Positions 23,739 through 36,288 are shown, counted from the stretch's first letter. The stretch: 64,000 nt of DNA from Hawksworthiomyces lignivorus (GCA_002917075.1 NTMA01000016.1:434001-498000), one strand, 5' to 3'. Notes: generated by a model from the sequence alone, not told the origin. Made by a program: numbers and translations.

Positions 23739-25811
23739 ATGGTTCGGTTCCACCCAGTTGCGCACCCGCGCGGGGTGCAGCGCCGGGATTTATGGGATTC
23801 GTTCACCTCGGCCGTCGGAAATGCGTTTGGCAGCGACAATGGAAAGGACAACGGCGACAGCAACGGCAACGGCAACGGCAAGACGGTGGTCAAGACCGTA
23901 TACACAACCTCGACGCCGCCCGGGTACACGGGCCGGCTGACGACCAAGACGACCGCCAAGGCGACGCCGGCAACGACCGAGGCCAAGCCGACGACGTCGG
24001 CCGAGCCCAAGCAGACCAAGGAGACGCCGAGCGAAAAGGGCCCGACCACGACGGCGAAGCCGGCGACCACGACCCACACTACCACGGCCGCGACCGGCCA
24101 GACGCACCTGACCCTGGACACGACGAAGCCGACGGTCGACGCGGCGCACACGACGGCCACGGCGCACCCGACGACCACGGCGGCGCCTGCCCCGACCGGC
24201 ACGAGCACGGCCGCCAAGGCCGGCATCGCCATCGGCGTGCTGGCGGGTCTCTTCTGCGTGTTCCTCGTTGTGTTCCTCCTGTTCCGCCGCCGCCGCACCC
24301 AGGCCGAGCGCCAGCAGCAGGAGGACGACGAGAAGCGCACCGCCGCCGCTAAGAGCGCCAGCAACCCCTTCGCCGACAGCGCAGCCATTGGCGGCGCCGC
24401 CGGCGCCGCCGCGGCAGCGCGCTCCTACAACAACAAGCCCGCGGCGGCCGCGCCGCGGCTGAGCCTGCGCCTCAACGGCAGCGGGCAGGACGCCGGCAGC
24501 TTCCCCGACCGGCGCCAGAGCCGCGGCGCCGCCATCGCCATGCAGAACACGTCGCCTGCGGGCCCCAGCCCGTGGGAGCGGCCCATGACCAGCGCGAGCA
24601 GCAGCGGCGGCCAGAACCCCTTTGGCGACCACGCCGAGCCCTACCAGCCCTACTCGCCGTCGCAGCCCCAGCCCCACGGCCCCAACAGCCCCAACGGCCC
24701 CGTCAGCCCCGTCGGCTCCGCCACGTCCACGAACTCGCCTCCCCACAGCGTGTCGCCGCTCGCGGCCGGCGCCGTGGCGGGCGCTGCTGCTGCTGCTGGC
24801 GCCGCTGCTGGCGCCGCCGCCGGAACGATGCTGACCCGCAAGGCTTCCACGCGCAAGGACGGCCCGCAGGCGCTCGACCTCACCCTGCACAACGCTCCCA
24901 ACCCGCGCTTCGACGGCCTCGGCCCCGTCCCGCCCAGCCCCGCCGGTACCGACTACAGCATGAGCTCCGTGTCGCCTGGCGCACCTTCAGGCCCCACGTC
25001 TGGCGCTGCCGCCATCGCAGCTGCTGGTGGCCCTGCTTCCTCGTCCGTTCACCGCGTCCAGCTTGACTTCAAGCCCACGGCCGACGACGAGCTGGAGCTC
25101 CGTGCCGGCCAGCTTGTCCGCCTCCTCCACGAATTCGACGACGGCTGGGTATGTAGTTCTCTTTTTCTTGTCTTTTGCTCCTGCCGTCGCATTCTTCCTG
25201 CTAACACAGTGAAACCTTAGGCCCTCTGCATCCGTCTCGACCGCTCTCAGCAGGGTGTCGTTCCCCGCACTTGCCTGTCCGTGCGCCCCGTGAAGCCTCG
25301 CCCGCCCCAGGGCGGTGGCCGCCGCGGCCCGCCTGTCAACCCCCAGGGCGGCCGTGGCCCGATGGGTCCGCCTGGTCCGCAGATGGGCCCGATGGGCGGT
25401 CCTATGGGCGGTCCCATGGGCGGTCCCATGCGTCCGATGAACGGGCGTCCCCAGTCGCCTGCTGGTCGCCCCATGTCCCCCGCTGGTGGCCGCCCCATGT
25501 CTCCCGCTGGCCGCCCTAACACGCCGCAGCAGGGCGGAGGCCCAATGATGAACCGTCCTCAGTCTCCCTACGGTGGTCCTCCCGGCGGCCGCTCAATGAG
25601 CCCAGCCCCTGGCCCGCGGTACCAAGGCCAGAGCCAGGGCCAAGGCCCATTCCCCGCAGCAAACAGCGCCGCCGTCGACGGTCGGCCACAGAGCCCCAGC
25701 GGCATGAGCGAGCGGCGGATCACCCCGCCAGGCCCGAGCCAGATGAACCAGCAGATGCGCCCCAGCGGCGGCTCGATCGGCCGGAAACCCGTCCCAGGTC
25801 AGGCATACTAA
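23739..25811 (+). CDS. Single-pass membrane protein with Thr-rich ectodomain and cytoplasmic SH3 domain
   Basis: Exons 23739-25148 and 25221-25811 (72-nt intron) give 666 residues. The order is a short N terminus without a clear signal peptide, then a Thr/Ala/Pro-rich segment of ~120 residues suited to O-mannosylation. A transmembrane helix at ~160-182 (GIAIGVLAGLFCVFLVVFLL) follows and is capped by RRRR. Next is a long Pro/Ser/Ala-rich cytoplasmic linker, and then an SH3 domain at ~437-495 with the ALYDF-like strand (VQLDFKPTADDELELRAGQL), DDGW and VPRTCLSVRP. The tail carries repeated GGPM/GRPMSP units. The intron cuts the SH3 domain right after the conserved Trp. The layout matches yeast Fus1-like proteins and fungal wall or fusion sensors, which suggests a scaffold at the plasma membrane, but orthology is not shown. 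Confidence 0.85.
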
Positions 25812-26808
25812 TCGCGTAGTCCTGACGAGAGAAAAAAAAGACTTGAATAATTTGCGGTTTAGCATTTTTTTTCCCTGTTGACCGTCACTGAATCCACAAA
25901 ACATGTCCTAGAAATCAAACCTAGACAATCAGTGATGGGAGCAGGGGAGGGGCGCCCTGGCGGATATATGGCGTTGTTTTCTTTTTCTCTTTTGTTTTCT
26001 TCTCACGAAGAACTAGGGCTTGTTTCACGTTTGGGCTGTGTTTATGAAGAGATCCGATAGGAATGGTTTCTGTGTACGAGGAGGATTCACTTTTCTATTT
26101 CTTTTCTGATCCTCTTTCTTCAGTTTTATTACTTCTCTTCACTTAACTTCTCCTGTATCTCATTTTTATATTCTTTCTTAACTTTCAGGTCACTCACTAG
26201 CATAGTCTTTATTACCTTTTTTCTTTTTTTCCTACTTTTGCTCTAAAGCTCTGAGATGCATCTATTCTTATTAAGGACTTGTCTGTTCATGTCACGCATA
26301 ACAAACAAGGCCCTGGTCTCCATGAGGATATATTTGGGTCTTTATGCCCTCCTGGCTTATCTCGATTTTATTTTCCTTACCGTTCTTCTCATTTTTTACT
26401 CCATATATTCTCCTATTTAGTTGCTATTCACTAATTGCTCATCATGCTTTTTGATCTACCGACATACTATTGTATAAAGTTGAAATGAAGAGGGGAAAGT
26501 TATTAACTGATGTGATGTGAGACTATTTCTATAGGCGCAAGATCTCCCAAAAATTCCAATAAAAAAAGAAATGCTCGCTATATTTTTTAAGACCATACTG
26601 AGAGTAACCCTGAAAACGCGAAGTAGCAAGATAGGTAAGAGAAAGACGCCCGACTCCAAAAAAAGATACGAAGCAGAAGGGAGGATCGTCATCAGACGAG
26701 GAGATCTGCCGCTTCGTAAGTCACGCTGTGGGAGTATCAAACTATTTAATTCCAAAAAATCAGAACGTGACGCTTTTATAAGACGCAGTCGAGATGGCTG
26801 CATCAACT
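25812..26808. other. Intergenic between convergent genes
   Basis: This is T-rich 3' flank of two convergent genes. A minus-strand frame of 126 codons at 26456-26836 overlaps the phosphatase-like stop and looks incidental. No RNA gene was seen. Confidence 0.5.
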
Positions 26809-29285
26809 TCATGCTGGTGGCTGGTTTACAGTCCACCGCTGCAACGAGCTTCCTAGCTCGTGTATTCTCTCGGCGTCGCTCGGCGGCGCTGTCTTGGTTT
26901 GGCTCCAGAGACCGTTGCTGGTTCTGGGGTTGGGACTGGCACTGTGGAAGTTGCCGGTGCTGATGGGCTTGCTAGTGTTGGCATCCATGCTGTCAGCTTC
27001 CTTGCCGACTGGGCCATATTCGGGCGCTGTCGGACTGCGGAGATCCAGCTGAGAAAGAGCGGCCGTTGCGATGGTCTCCAAGGTGCTCGTCCCCTCGGCA
27101 TCTGTGCTCGAGCCGTTTGTTGAGCTTGGAGGAGTGGCTAATGCGGTTGGATAAGGCGCCGTGGCGCTTGCGTCGGCTGTCCTTGCGATCTCAGCAAGTT
27201 TTGAGGGTGCCGGAAGCTGATGCCCATTTGGCTTAGGGCTCTCCCGGCCAAAGCTCAAGAGGATCTCCATGTCGTCGTCATCACCATCTTCATGCTCATT
27301 GCTCAAGGAGAGATGCTCTTCGCTGGGATCTCGTACGCTGACGGGAGACCACAGCCCAAACGACGTCGAGCGAGTATGGCCCAGCAGATTCGTGGAAATA
27401 GACGCCGGCGAGAAGGATGTGACCCCACTGCCAATGGTGATGCCGCCCGACTTGGAATTGCTGCGAATACCACCAGCGCTGACAACGGAGCTGGCACCGT
27501 TTCTGACATCACTTCGGATGGTAAGAAGTGGACGTGACGACGCACCAGAAGGACGCCTGACGGCCAAGTCGCCCCCGTTGGGGAAAGAGCCAGCCGACGT
27601 ACTCCGTAGTGATGCGACGCCGTTGTCTAGATAGTTATAGCTGCTCAAGGCACCGGACAACGAATTGGCGTGCCTGCCACGTGTTGCACCCATGACACTG
27701 GCCATACTGCCGACTCGTGCGCCCGTAGACGAGGTTGAGCTTGACCGTAGGTGGTCTGAATTTGCAAAGAGCTTCATTTCGTAGTAGCTGTTGAGAGGCA
27801 CGATGCCGCCTGACGTGTGGCTGTGAACGCTGGCATTGATCCTGCCGCTTTCCTCAATGTGCGGCGACGCAGGGGCCGTCTCTCTGCCGGATCTTCGCAC
27901 CGCAACAGACAAAGAAGCCATACCTACGTCCATCAATACGGGCTGCTGGGTGATGGCCCCAATGAGGGCATTGCAGCCAGCTCCGTGCGAGACTAACACG
28001 ACAACCGACTCATCAATGTACTCGTCGTCATTGGCATCGGCATCTTCATCCTCGTCTTCAATAGCGCACTCTGTGTCGTTGCAACGTGCACCATCATCAC
28101 TCTTTGGGCTAGACGCAGTAGATGGCGTTTTGAAATGAATCGTTTTTGTCACCATTTCATATGGTGCATCGGTCGTGCTGTACCAGTCCACCAGCTTCTG
28201 CAGGCCCCTCCGAAAGCGACGGTGCATCGAAGTCCACTCCTCACCGTACTCGCCTCCGTCGCCCCAATCGTAAGGCACCCGCATGGAATCCCACTGATAG
28301 TCAAGATTAATGCAGGCCTCGCGAGCATGAGAAATAAACTCTGCAGGAGCAGGTGCTTTGGACGACAGGGCAAAGTGAGGAACAGGGGGGGCATAGCCAC
28401 CCAGCCTTGAAGAGGGCATACTGGCGCTACTGACGGCCCTCCAACGTGGACTCTGAGGACCGCCGTTGCTGCTGGAAGGACGACCATCGGCGCTGCTGCT
28501 AGATAGGTTAAGCGGCAGAATGGGTCGCGAGCTAGGTTTTGGAAGCCCCTCCTGATCGGATGGCTGTGACGACCACGTATTTGACCGCGATGCGCCCCAT
28601 AGCTGGCTTGTCGAATTCGAATGGACATGTGCCGGGGGGCTGGTGAAGCTTGAATAGTCGTGTCTCCGCAGAAGCTCGGCCTTGGCATTGGCGAGCATCA
28701 TGACGGAGCTTGGTGGCGGCGTGATGAGCTCGTAATACTCTGGTGTCAACCACTCGCCGAGGAAAGCATCGAGACGCATGCAAGACTTGTGGACCTCTGA
28801 TTCGCTTTTCTCGTTTGGGGTGCGTGGATGAAGAGGCGGGAGAGGCTCCAGAGCACGAGAGGTTTCCAGAGGCAGTATGTCTGATGCTATGCCGGCACCG
28901 ATGGCGATGGATGTTTGTATACATCTCAAAAATGGCGAGCTGTGGAGGACAACCTTAAACCGGCGTTTCTTGGGTGTCTTGGAAGGTCCGTGGCCCTCAG
29001 GACTGTCACTGGCGGAGGTGTCGAGGGGCGGACTCTCTCGCAGAATGTCGGCGATGCGCTGCCCGATAGCACGAGACTGCGTCCAGCCGCTGTACGTTAG
29101 CGGCGGGTCGTAGGGCGTGGGCGAAGAGAGATGCCACAGCTTGTCAGCTGCATCGAGGCGGTTTCCATGTCTGGCGGTGTCAGTAGAATAGCCCAAATTC
29201 GCTGGGATGTAGCCCAGAGGTACGAGAAAAACAAAAAAAAAAAAACAGACCTGACTATAAAGATATAGGCCGGAGGGCGCCCCAT
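26809..29285 (-). CDS. Histidine phosphatase (phosphoglycerate mutase-like) superfamily protein
   Basis: Exons 29251-29285 and 26809-29170 (80-nt intron with a poly-T tract) give 798 residues. The intron sits inside the catalytic RHG motif. Only the spliced start (MGRPPAYIFIVRHGNRLDAA) has Arg12-His13-Gly14, so I reject the longer unspliced start at 29304. A FLRCIQTSIAIG helix and a second conserved His in VVLVSHGAGCNALIG (~residue 400) complete the branch-2-like histidine phosphatase fold. The domain is interrupted by Ser/Pro-rich insertions. The C-terminal ~370 residues are Ser/Gly/Thr-rich and probably disordered, with many potential phosphorylation sites. The substrate cannot be inferred. 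Related fungal proteins resemble UBASH3/Ygr-type phosphatases rather than glycolytic mutase. Confidence 0.88.
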
Positions 29286-31532
29286 CGCAAGCTATGAGGA
29301 GCAAAGAGGGGAGCGTAAATGTGGTTGAGCGGACAGCGTTGTGTCTCGAGCAACACAGTCTTGCGCGTCACTTGCAAACCTGAAACAGATTGCGGTCAGC
29401 AAAAAAAGAGGATCCAGTTGCAGCGAGAGAGTAATACGCAGCAGATTCAGAGAAAAGCAGGCCAGAGGCAGGCAATATAGAAAAGAAAACAGAGAATGTG
29501 GAGAGGGGGAGAAAGGGGGCAAGCTTGGGCCAATGGATGGGATGACTGTATGGAGAGTGGCGTGGCCGTCGGTCGAGCAGTGGGCAAGCGAGGTGAATGG
29601 AGTGTTCCCGCACATGGAGGCTAGCTGTGAAAGGAGGATTGAGAAGAGGGAAATGCGACATACAAGATGGAGGGCAATGGTCGTAAGCAGGTCGAGGCAG
29701 AAACTGAGCTGACAACTGAGCTCCACAAGGCCCGAAGATGCGGTGCTCAAGACATCAGCTTGACGCGGCTGTCGCGCAAGACATGTAGCGAATTGATGGT
29801 GAGGCGAGAATGAGAAAATGAGGAGGGAGAGAATGAAAAAAGATGGGGAAAATAGAGGTTTCGCCGGAGAGGGAAGGGAAAAAGAAGAAGAGAAAGGTGA
29901 ACAAAGAGGAGAATGGCAGAGCTTCAGAAAGCAGAGCTGCGGAAAGGGGAGATGGGATTCGAGGAGAATAGCTAAGCTCTCAATGAAATGCCGGTGCTCT
30001 ATGCTCTCGGCAAAACTCGACGAACCAGGGCCCAGCAAAGCGGTCAAGAACAAAAGAAAAAGGAGAAGAAGGGTGAATAGAGGAGGAGAAGAGAAGAGGC
30101 TCTTTCATAGGCTGTTTCGCAAGTAAACAGAAGATATATGTGAGTGAGAGAGCGTGTGTGTGCAGAAAAATGAAGAATGAAGAGAGGCTCTCAGAGCACA
30201 GCGAAGCGCTGGAGACGCCGATGACGATTTCTGAGCAATTTTCCCCTCTGCCTTGTTCTTGTCACATGTGATAGTTGCCTCCAAGTTTGCTCTAGCACGT
30301 GGAGTACGTAGCTACGTCGGCGGAAAGAGCACCAGGTATACTCGTATACGGAGTCTTACGCACTAGGAGGGAAAGCGGGCCCGCTCTTTGACCACCAACT
30401 TAGCTCCATAGGCACCATGGGCACGTATAAAGCAGGCGTAAACCCACATTGACACCTTCCCGCACTAGCTGGCAGCAGACCGCGTTGATCGACTGGCGAT
30501 GATTACTGGCTGGCTTTGGAAGGTGAGACTGTGCTGTCAGGCGCAGTGACAAACAGCACCTTCCTCTTTTTTGAATTGTAGGAAGCGCAATAACACGCGT
30601 TGAAACCAATAATGCACAAATGCACATGGGAAGGGACGGGCTAGGACCCCGCAACATCCAGATTCAGCATGTTACAGGGTAAAGCCACTCCCGTCAGGTG
30701 TGCTGTAAGATTACAGAGAATAAACGGCCTGGCCTTTGCTGCATAAAGACAGACTGTCTTGGAATTTCCAGGGTCGGATCCAGTTCCGGTTTCTCATTAA
30801 TCTGGGCACGACCATGGGATGGAGTTAACTGCCGTGATCCGGAGCGGGGGAGAGAGGCAAGAGCGAGAAAAAAAAAAAAAAAAAAGAAAGAGAAAAAAGA
30901 GGGAGACAGAGGCGACAGAGGGCAAGATGGCGAGAGTGAGAGGGCGCTGAGACGCGCCATTCTTTTGTGGCGGCTTTGTGCTCTAAGCTTATTAGTATTA
31001 TGGAGTACTCGTACATGTATTAGCAGTAGTTCTTGCCCTCGCATCATAATAATACCGGCCTCAGCGGCCATCCTGTCAAAACCCGTTCGGGAACCGCTGT
31101 AAGCCAAGACGAGGAAGGCGCGCTAGGTTCTTTCGGCGGGGGCGGCATTCCAAATACGCTAAGCCCGCCTTGGTGTCTCATTATATAAGCTGAAAGAGGT
31201 ACATCTGGCAAGTACCTTTCGTTACCTGCATGTACGAGTACTTGCTAACTCCGTAGTTCCGCCTATTCTCCTATTGCTCCGTATTATTAACTTTAAGCTA
31301 GCGAAACGGCCTCCTGAGATTGCTTTGAAATCTAATCCATTCCCCAAGAAAACTAAGACACCTACTTTGCAGCAACAGCAACAACAACAACAACAACAAG
31401 AACAGCGTCGACGACAACAGCATCAGCAATACTAGTAGCGGAGATACCGCAATTGCTCGCCACAGACGTCGATTCCACGCATTGAGGAGGGACCTCGCTA
31501 GCTGCTGATTCTTCCTTCTTCCCTCGCCGAGC
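29286..31532. other. Divergent intergenic region, purine-rich on its left half
   Basis: Between 29390 and 30180 the plus strand is strongly G/A-rich, that is, a C/T-rich leader of the minus-strand phosphatase gene. A short poly-A tract lies at 30868-30885. A TATATAA-like box stands at about 31183, ~350 bases before the gpi8 start, and a CAACAA microsatellite lies at 31373-31404 in the presumed gpi8 leader. No gene was seen. Confidence 0.5.
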
Positions 31533-32756
31533 ATGAAGGTCTCCGGCTTGCTGCCGGCCCTGCTGGCCGTGCTGGCGGCGGCGCCCGCGGTGCAGGCGGA
31601 GCACACGAGCAACTGGGCGGTGCTGGTGTGCACGTCGCGGTTCTGGTTCAACTACCGGCACCTGGCCAACGTGCTGTCGGTGTACCGCACGGTGAAGCGG
31701 CTGGGCATCCCCGACTCGCAGATCATCCTGATGCTGCCGGACGACATGGCGTGCAACCCGCGCAACGCGTTCCCGGGCACGGTGTACTCGAACGCGGACC
31801 GGGCGGTGGACCTGTACGGCGACAACATCGAGGTGGACTACCGCGGCTACGAGGTGACGGTGCAGAACTTTATCCGGCTGCTGACGGACCGCGTGGGCGA
31901 CGAGATGCCGCGCAGCAAGCGGCTGCTGACGGACGACCGCAGCAACATCCTGGTGTACATGACGGGCCACGGCGGCAACGAGTTCCTCAAGTTCCAGGAC
32001 GCCGAGGAGATCGGCGCGCTAGACCTGGCCGACGCCTTTGAGCAGATGTGGGAGAAGAAGCGCTACCACGAGATCCTCTTCATGATCGACACCTGCCAGG
32101 CCAACACCATGTACAGCCGTCTGTACTCGCCCAACATCATCGCCACCGGCTCCTCCGAGCTCGACCAGTCCTCCTACTCCCACCACGCCGACAACGACGT
32201 CGGCGTCGCCGTCATCGACCGCTACACCTACTACAACCTCGAGTTCCTCGAGACCCAGGTCCGCGACCTCGGCAGCAAGAAGACCGTCGGCGACCTCTTC
32301 GACTCGTACGACTACGAGAAGATCCACTCCCATGCCGGCGTGCGGTACGACCTCTTCCACGGCGGCGCCGAGGCCGCCCGCAGCCGCCTCGTCACCGACT
32401 TCTTCGGCAACGTCCAGAACGTCGAGGTCGACGGCGAGGCCGCCGCCGCCGCCGCCGCCTCGGCCCAGAACACCACCACGCTCGAGGAGGACTTGGCTGC
32501 GCTGGGCAAGAAGATTGCCGAGCTGCGGCGGCGCGCCGACGAAGAAGACGCTGCCGCAGAGGCGGCGTCCAAGAACGCGTCTGCGGCAGAGCAGAAAGAC
32601 CCCTCTGCTTCATCTTCTATCATCAATGCGCGACACAAGGTCCAGTCGGCCAAGCCCCTCACCGACGACAACTGGTGGACGAAGAAAGTCGTCGGCGCCA
32701 CCACGCTGGCTGGCTGCGCTCTGCTCTGGGGCCTGAGCTCTTACTTGGAGGCATGA
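31533..32756 (+). CDS. gpi8: GPI-anchor transamidase catalytic subunit Gpi8 (peptidase C13)
   Basis: This is a single exon of 407 residues. A signal peptide (LLPALLAVLAAAPAVQA) is followed by the caspase-like C13 fold. NWAVLVCTSRFWFNYRHLAN is the diagnostic opening, the catalytic His146 is in YMTGHGG, and the catalytic Cys188 is in FMIDTCQANTMY. SPNIIATGSSELDQSSYSHH is also typical of Gpi8. A C-terminal hydrophobic helix (~residues 385-404) anchors it in the ER membrane. A linker rich in Ala, Glu and Ser precedes the helix. The enzyme cleaves the GPI attachment signal of precursor proteins and joins them to the anchor in a complex with Gaa1, Gpi16, Gpi17 and Gab1. The length and both active-site residues are normal. 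Confidence 0.97.
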   Translation: MKVSGLLPALLAVLAAAPAVQAEHTSNWAVLVCTSRFWFNYRHLANVLSVYRTVKRLGIPDSQIILMLPDDMACNPRNAFPGTVYSNADRAVDLYGDNIEVDYRGYEVTVQNFIRLLTDRVGDEMPRSKRLLTDDRSNILVYMTGHGGNEFLKFQDAEEIGALDLADAFEQMWEKKRYHEILFMIDTCQANTMYSRLYSPNIIATGSSELDQSSYSHHADNDVGVAVIDRYTYYNLEFLETQVRDLGSKKTVGDLFDSYDYEKIHSHAGVRYDLFHGGAEAARSRLVTDFFGNVQNVEVDGEAAAAAAASAQNTTTLEEDLAALGKKIAELRRRADEEDAAAEAASKNASAAEQKDPSASSSIINARHKVQSAKPLTDDNWWTKKVVGATTLAGCALLWGLSSYLEA

Positions 32757-33226
32757 CGCCGTCTGCCTCTTCTTTTCCCTATTGTATTGATTTCTTCAAG
32801 CGATTCTTCTGTATACCTAGGCTCATTTTCTTATGTTGTTATTGTTGGATATTCGATGGCGTTGCATTGGCTGGGGAAGAAGCAGATAAAACTGCATTCC
32901 GTAAAGGAACAGCTGTAGCATAGAGTTTTCTGGCATTTACGTACGATGATCAAATAAACATATCCAAAATTCCCTTCTTTCTTTGATTGTGAGACATGTC
33001 ATAGTTGCTGGTTTGGAAGTGTATTAGCTGGTGTTAGACTTGGTTGTGACGACTTCTAAGACAATTTTTTGACTTCATTTTCGCCCCACTAAGACATCAA
33101 ACTCAATTCTCTCCCTCCAAATCTTTACGCAAAATAACAAGTCAACCATACCCGAACGCGTAATTTCTTTTCTTTTCTTTTTATTTTCTCGCCTGTTACA
33201 ATGGGCTTAACTGTAGAGCTCTCGAG
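32757..33226. other. Intergenic between tandem genes
   Basis: This is the gpi8 3' UTR and the promoter of the TFIIIC gene on the same strand. Nothing else was recognised. Confidence 0.5.
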
Positions 33227-35021
33227 ATGAACGATTCGGCTGCCCACAGACGGTCAAGAGTATGATGACCCCATTCTTGCATCCTCTGCATCTCACACGC
33301 GCGTCTCACTACATGTCGAACTAATACCCACCTAGCGACCGCCCCGCCGGACCGTCCTGCCGCTGCGCCCGCTCGCGGTGCGCTCGGCGCCGTTCAACAA
33401 GCGTGCCCTAGCCTGGTCGGCAGACGCCGAGCTGGCCGTCGCCGCCGACGACTCCGTCTACGTCTACGTGCCGCAGTGGGGCGCGCAGGCGGCGGGCGCG
33501 CGCAAGAGCACAGACGATCGTCGCCAAGACGACAAGGATGAGGACCGCGACGGAGGAGTCGCAGACGCGGCAGACGGCGACGGCGACGACCCCATGTCGT
33601 ACGCCGCCGGCGAGACGGAGACCCGCAGCCAGTTCGCCGCCGGCAGCCGGCACCTGCCCGTGTCGCACCCGCCGCTGGACGCGCGCATCAACCGGCGGCT
33701 GTACGCGGCGGCGGGGCTGCTGCACGCGAGGGCCGCTCCTGGCGAAGACGGCGCAATGGATGTCGACGAAGACGAGGACGACGCGGCAGACAACGACGAC
33801 GCCGGAGACGGCGATGACGACGACGACGGCGGCGACAACGACGGCAGCGCGAGCGCCGCCGCCCAGGCCGCGCACCGGCGGCCCAGCGGCGCAGGTGCAG
33901 ATGGCCCGCTGACGGCGGTAGCCGGCACGATGAACTCGGTGGTCGCCGTGGCGTGGTCGCCGGCGGGGGTCGGCCACAACGGCCGGCCTGTGCTGGGCGT
34001 TCTGACGGCTGCGGGCGTGGTGGCCGTGTACGGCGAAGAGCTGCCGCCAGCACCAGCGCCGGCAGGGACGGGGACTGCGCCATCTGCCACAGCCGCTATC
34101 GCCACCGCGACCCGCGGCCGTCGCGGCTATGACACGTCGCGCTGGGCCGTGCTCTGGGCCGTGGGCGAGCGATTTACCGTGCCGCCGCAACCGATGCTTG
34201 CGACGGCAGCGGCAGGCGCTGGCGGGGAAGGTGCGGAGTGCGTAGTGTCGTTTGCGTGGAGCGGCAGCCTGGCGGACGCAGGCAACCAGCGGGTCAAGGC
34301 GCTGCTGGTGTACGCGACGGACGAGGGCGACATCGCGGTGCTGAGCGTGGGCCGCACCAGCGCCAGCAGCTGGCACGTCTACGAGGAGGCGCGCTTCGCA
34401 GGGCATGGTCCCCACCCTGGCCCAGCACCGCCAGCTGCGCGCTCGGCTGTGGCGGACCCCCACTTTGTGCCCTACGGGACGGCGTTCGGCGTGCAGTGCA
34501 GCCCGTGGCTCGTGGAGGCGGATGCGGAAACGCCAAGAGGCACCGCTACCGTGCAGACGTGTCTTGTGGCATACCTGGCGCGCAACTACGTGGGCTTCCG
34601 GCGGGTGACGGTACGGTCGACGACGGGGGCGGCCGCGGCTGGTGGGGGTGACGACCAAGGAGGACAGCATTCAGCCCTGCCCGGTGGCGAGAGCGACGAG
34701 ACGACCACGTCTATCGTCGTCGACACTCAAGACGTCGACGGCCTCTGCCTCTTCCTGGGCGCGGACGCCTTCCTCGAGTGGGAGGAGGGTATCTGGACCG
34801 TGGCAGAAGAGGAAGGCCGACAGAAGACGGTGTGCCGCGGCGTGGTCGCCACGCCCATGGTGGCCAAGGCATTCGAGGTCGAGATCGCCGCCGCGGCCGC
34901 CGGTGATGCATCTGCAGCGGGTGCGACGCCCCCGATTCCCCCGCACGACATGACCGAGTGCGGCACGACATACCCGCCGTCAGGCGAGTGCCATACGAAC
35001 CCCATAACAGGTCAGCTAGTT

Positions 35022-35065
<44 letters not shown>

Positions 35066-36288
35066 GTGTACTCTCGTGGTTCTTGCCAGCTGACCGCCTC
35101 CTCCCAGGCCTCGTCGTCCACCCCCCGGACCCTGCGCACCGCGGGCCCCAGCCCCTCTACACGCTGGTGCGGCAGTCTGCGACGGCGACCAACCACGGCT
35201 GGTATGAGAGCAACGCGCCTGCGCCAGAAGAAGCAGCAGGGTCTGCCGAGCACGCGGTGCGCCAGGACGGCGCTCCCTCCTCTTCCAGCGGCTGGCCGCA
35301 GTGGGCCGACGAGGTCGCGCACAAGGTGCAGGTCCACGTGCCGGCGAACTTGGCGCAGCTGGGGCGCGACGATGATGAAGACGAAGATGAGTACGACGCA
35401 AGCAACGCTGATACAGACGACATCTTTCGGACGAGGATGAGCGGCGGCGGCGGCGCGCTGCAGCTGGCGGCGGCGCCGTCGTCAGCCGCCGTGCCGGACC
35501 TGTACCTGCACCGCGTGCGCTTCTGGGGGCTGGCGCGCGCGCCCAGCGGCGGCGCGGCGGGCGGCCCCTCACAGGGCGCGCAAGACCTGCAGGACCCGCA
35601 GGCCCGCCGCATGGTCACGGCAGCGCTCGTCTCGGAGCATGCCGCTCAGCACGCGGACCGCGGCGGCTGGTACCGCGACCGCAGCCGCGTGCTGTTCGGG
35701 TGGGGGCCGCCGGCGGGCGCTACTGCATCCTTTTCGTCGCCGCCGCCGTCGCCGTCCTCCTCTTCCACTGCCGTGGCCTACGCGCCCCCATCCGCCTCCA
35801 CCGAGGCCCGCATGTGGGCCTGGATGTACGGCGGCGGCGCGCCCGTCGTGGCCAGAGGCCGGCGCGGCCCGCAGCACCGCACCGATGATGCGATAGCAGC
35901 CGCTTTCCGGCAGCGCGCCGCTCACCAGTCGTGCAGCCTCTGCGGGGCGCCGATCCCCGTCAGAGACGAGGAGGAGGAGGCGGAGGCGTTAGAAGACGAC
36001 GACGACCAAGACAGCGCTTCGGCGACCCTTGCCTGCACTCGCGGACACGTGTTCGACCGGTGCGGCGCGACCGGGCTGGCAATTCAGCAGCCCGGCATGT
36101 CGCGGGCGTGCGGCGTGTGCGGCAGCCGCACGCTGCGGGTGGACGCGCTGGCAGCGCTGCTGGCGGAGCAGGACCAGCAGCAGCGGAGCGGCCAGAGGAC
36201 ACAGGCGACAGGTGCCGACAGCGCCGCGCTGCGGCAGGCCGTGGTGGGCGACGTATGCGGGCGATGTGGGGGCAAGTTTCACGACTAA
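33227..36288 (+). CDS. TFIIIC subunit with N-terminal delta-like domain and C-terminal zinc module
   Basis: Exons 33227-33259, 33336-35010 and 35090-36288 give 968 residues. The tiny first exon is inferred. It is in phase, has an AACTAATACC branch site before its acceptor, and gives an N terminus leading into a NKRALAWSADAELAVAADD WD40-like opening seen in GTF3C4/TFIIIC-delta proteins. The long middle part is propeller-like with acidic insertions. The C terminus is a putative TFIIIC zinc-finger region: CSLCGAPIP, CTRGHVFDRCGATGLAIQ, CGVCGSRTL and a last CGRCGGKFH. It would bind with other TFIIIC subunits to tRNA gene promoters and help recruit TFIIIB and Pol III. The second intron ends with a (TC)n tract. 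Exact correspondence to yeast Tfc8 or fission-yeast Sfc9 is not settled here. Confidence 0.85.
35031..35063 (+). repeat. (TC)n microsatellite inside an intron
   Basis: An uninterrupted TC repeat of ~16 units makes up the polypyrimidine tract of the second intron (35011-35089) of the TFIIIC gene, 26 bases before the acceptor AG. Confidence 0.95.

Noticed and set aside
29251..29304. Longer unspliced start of the histidine phosphatase
   Set aside because: It reads through an intron and lacks the RHG motif. The spliced start at 29285 restores it.
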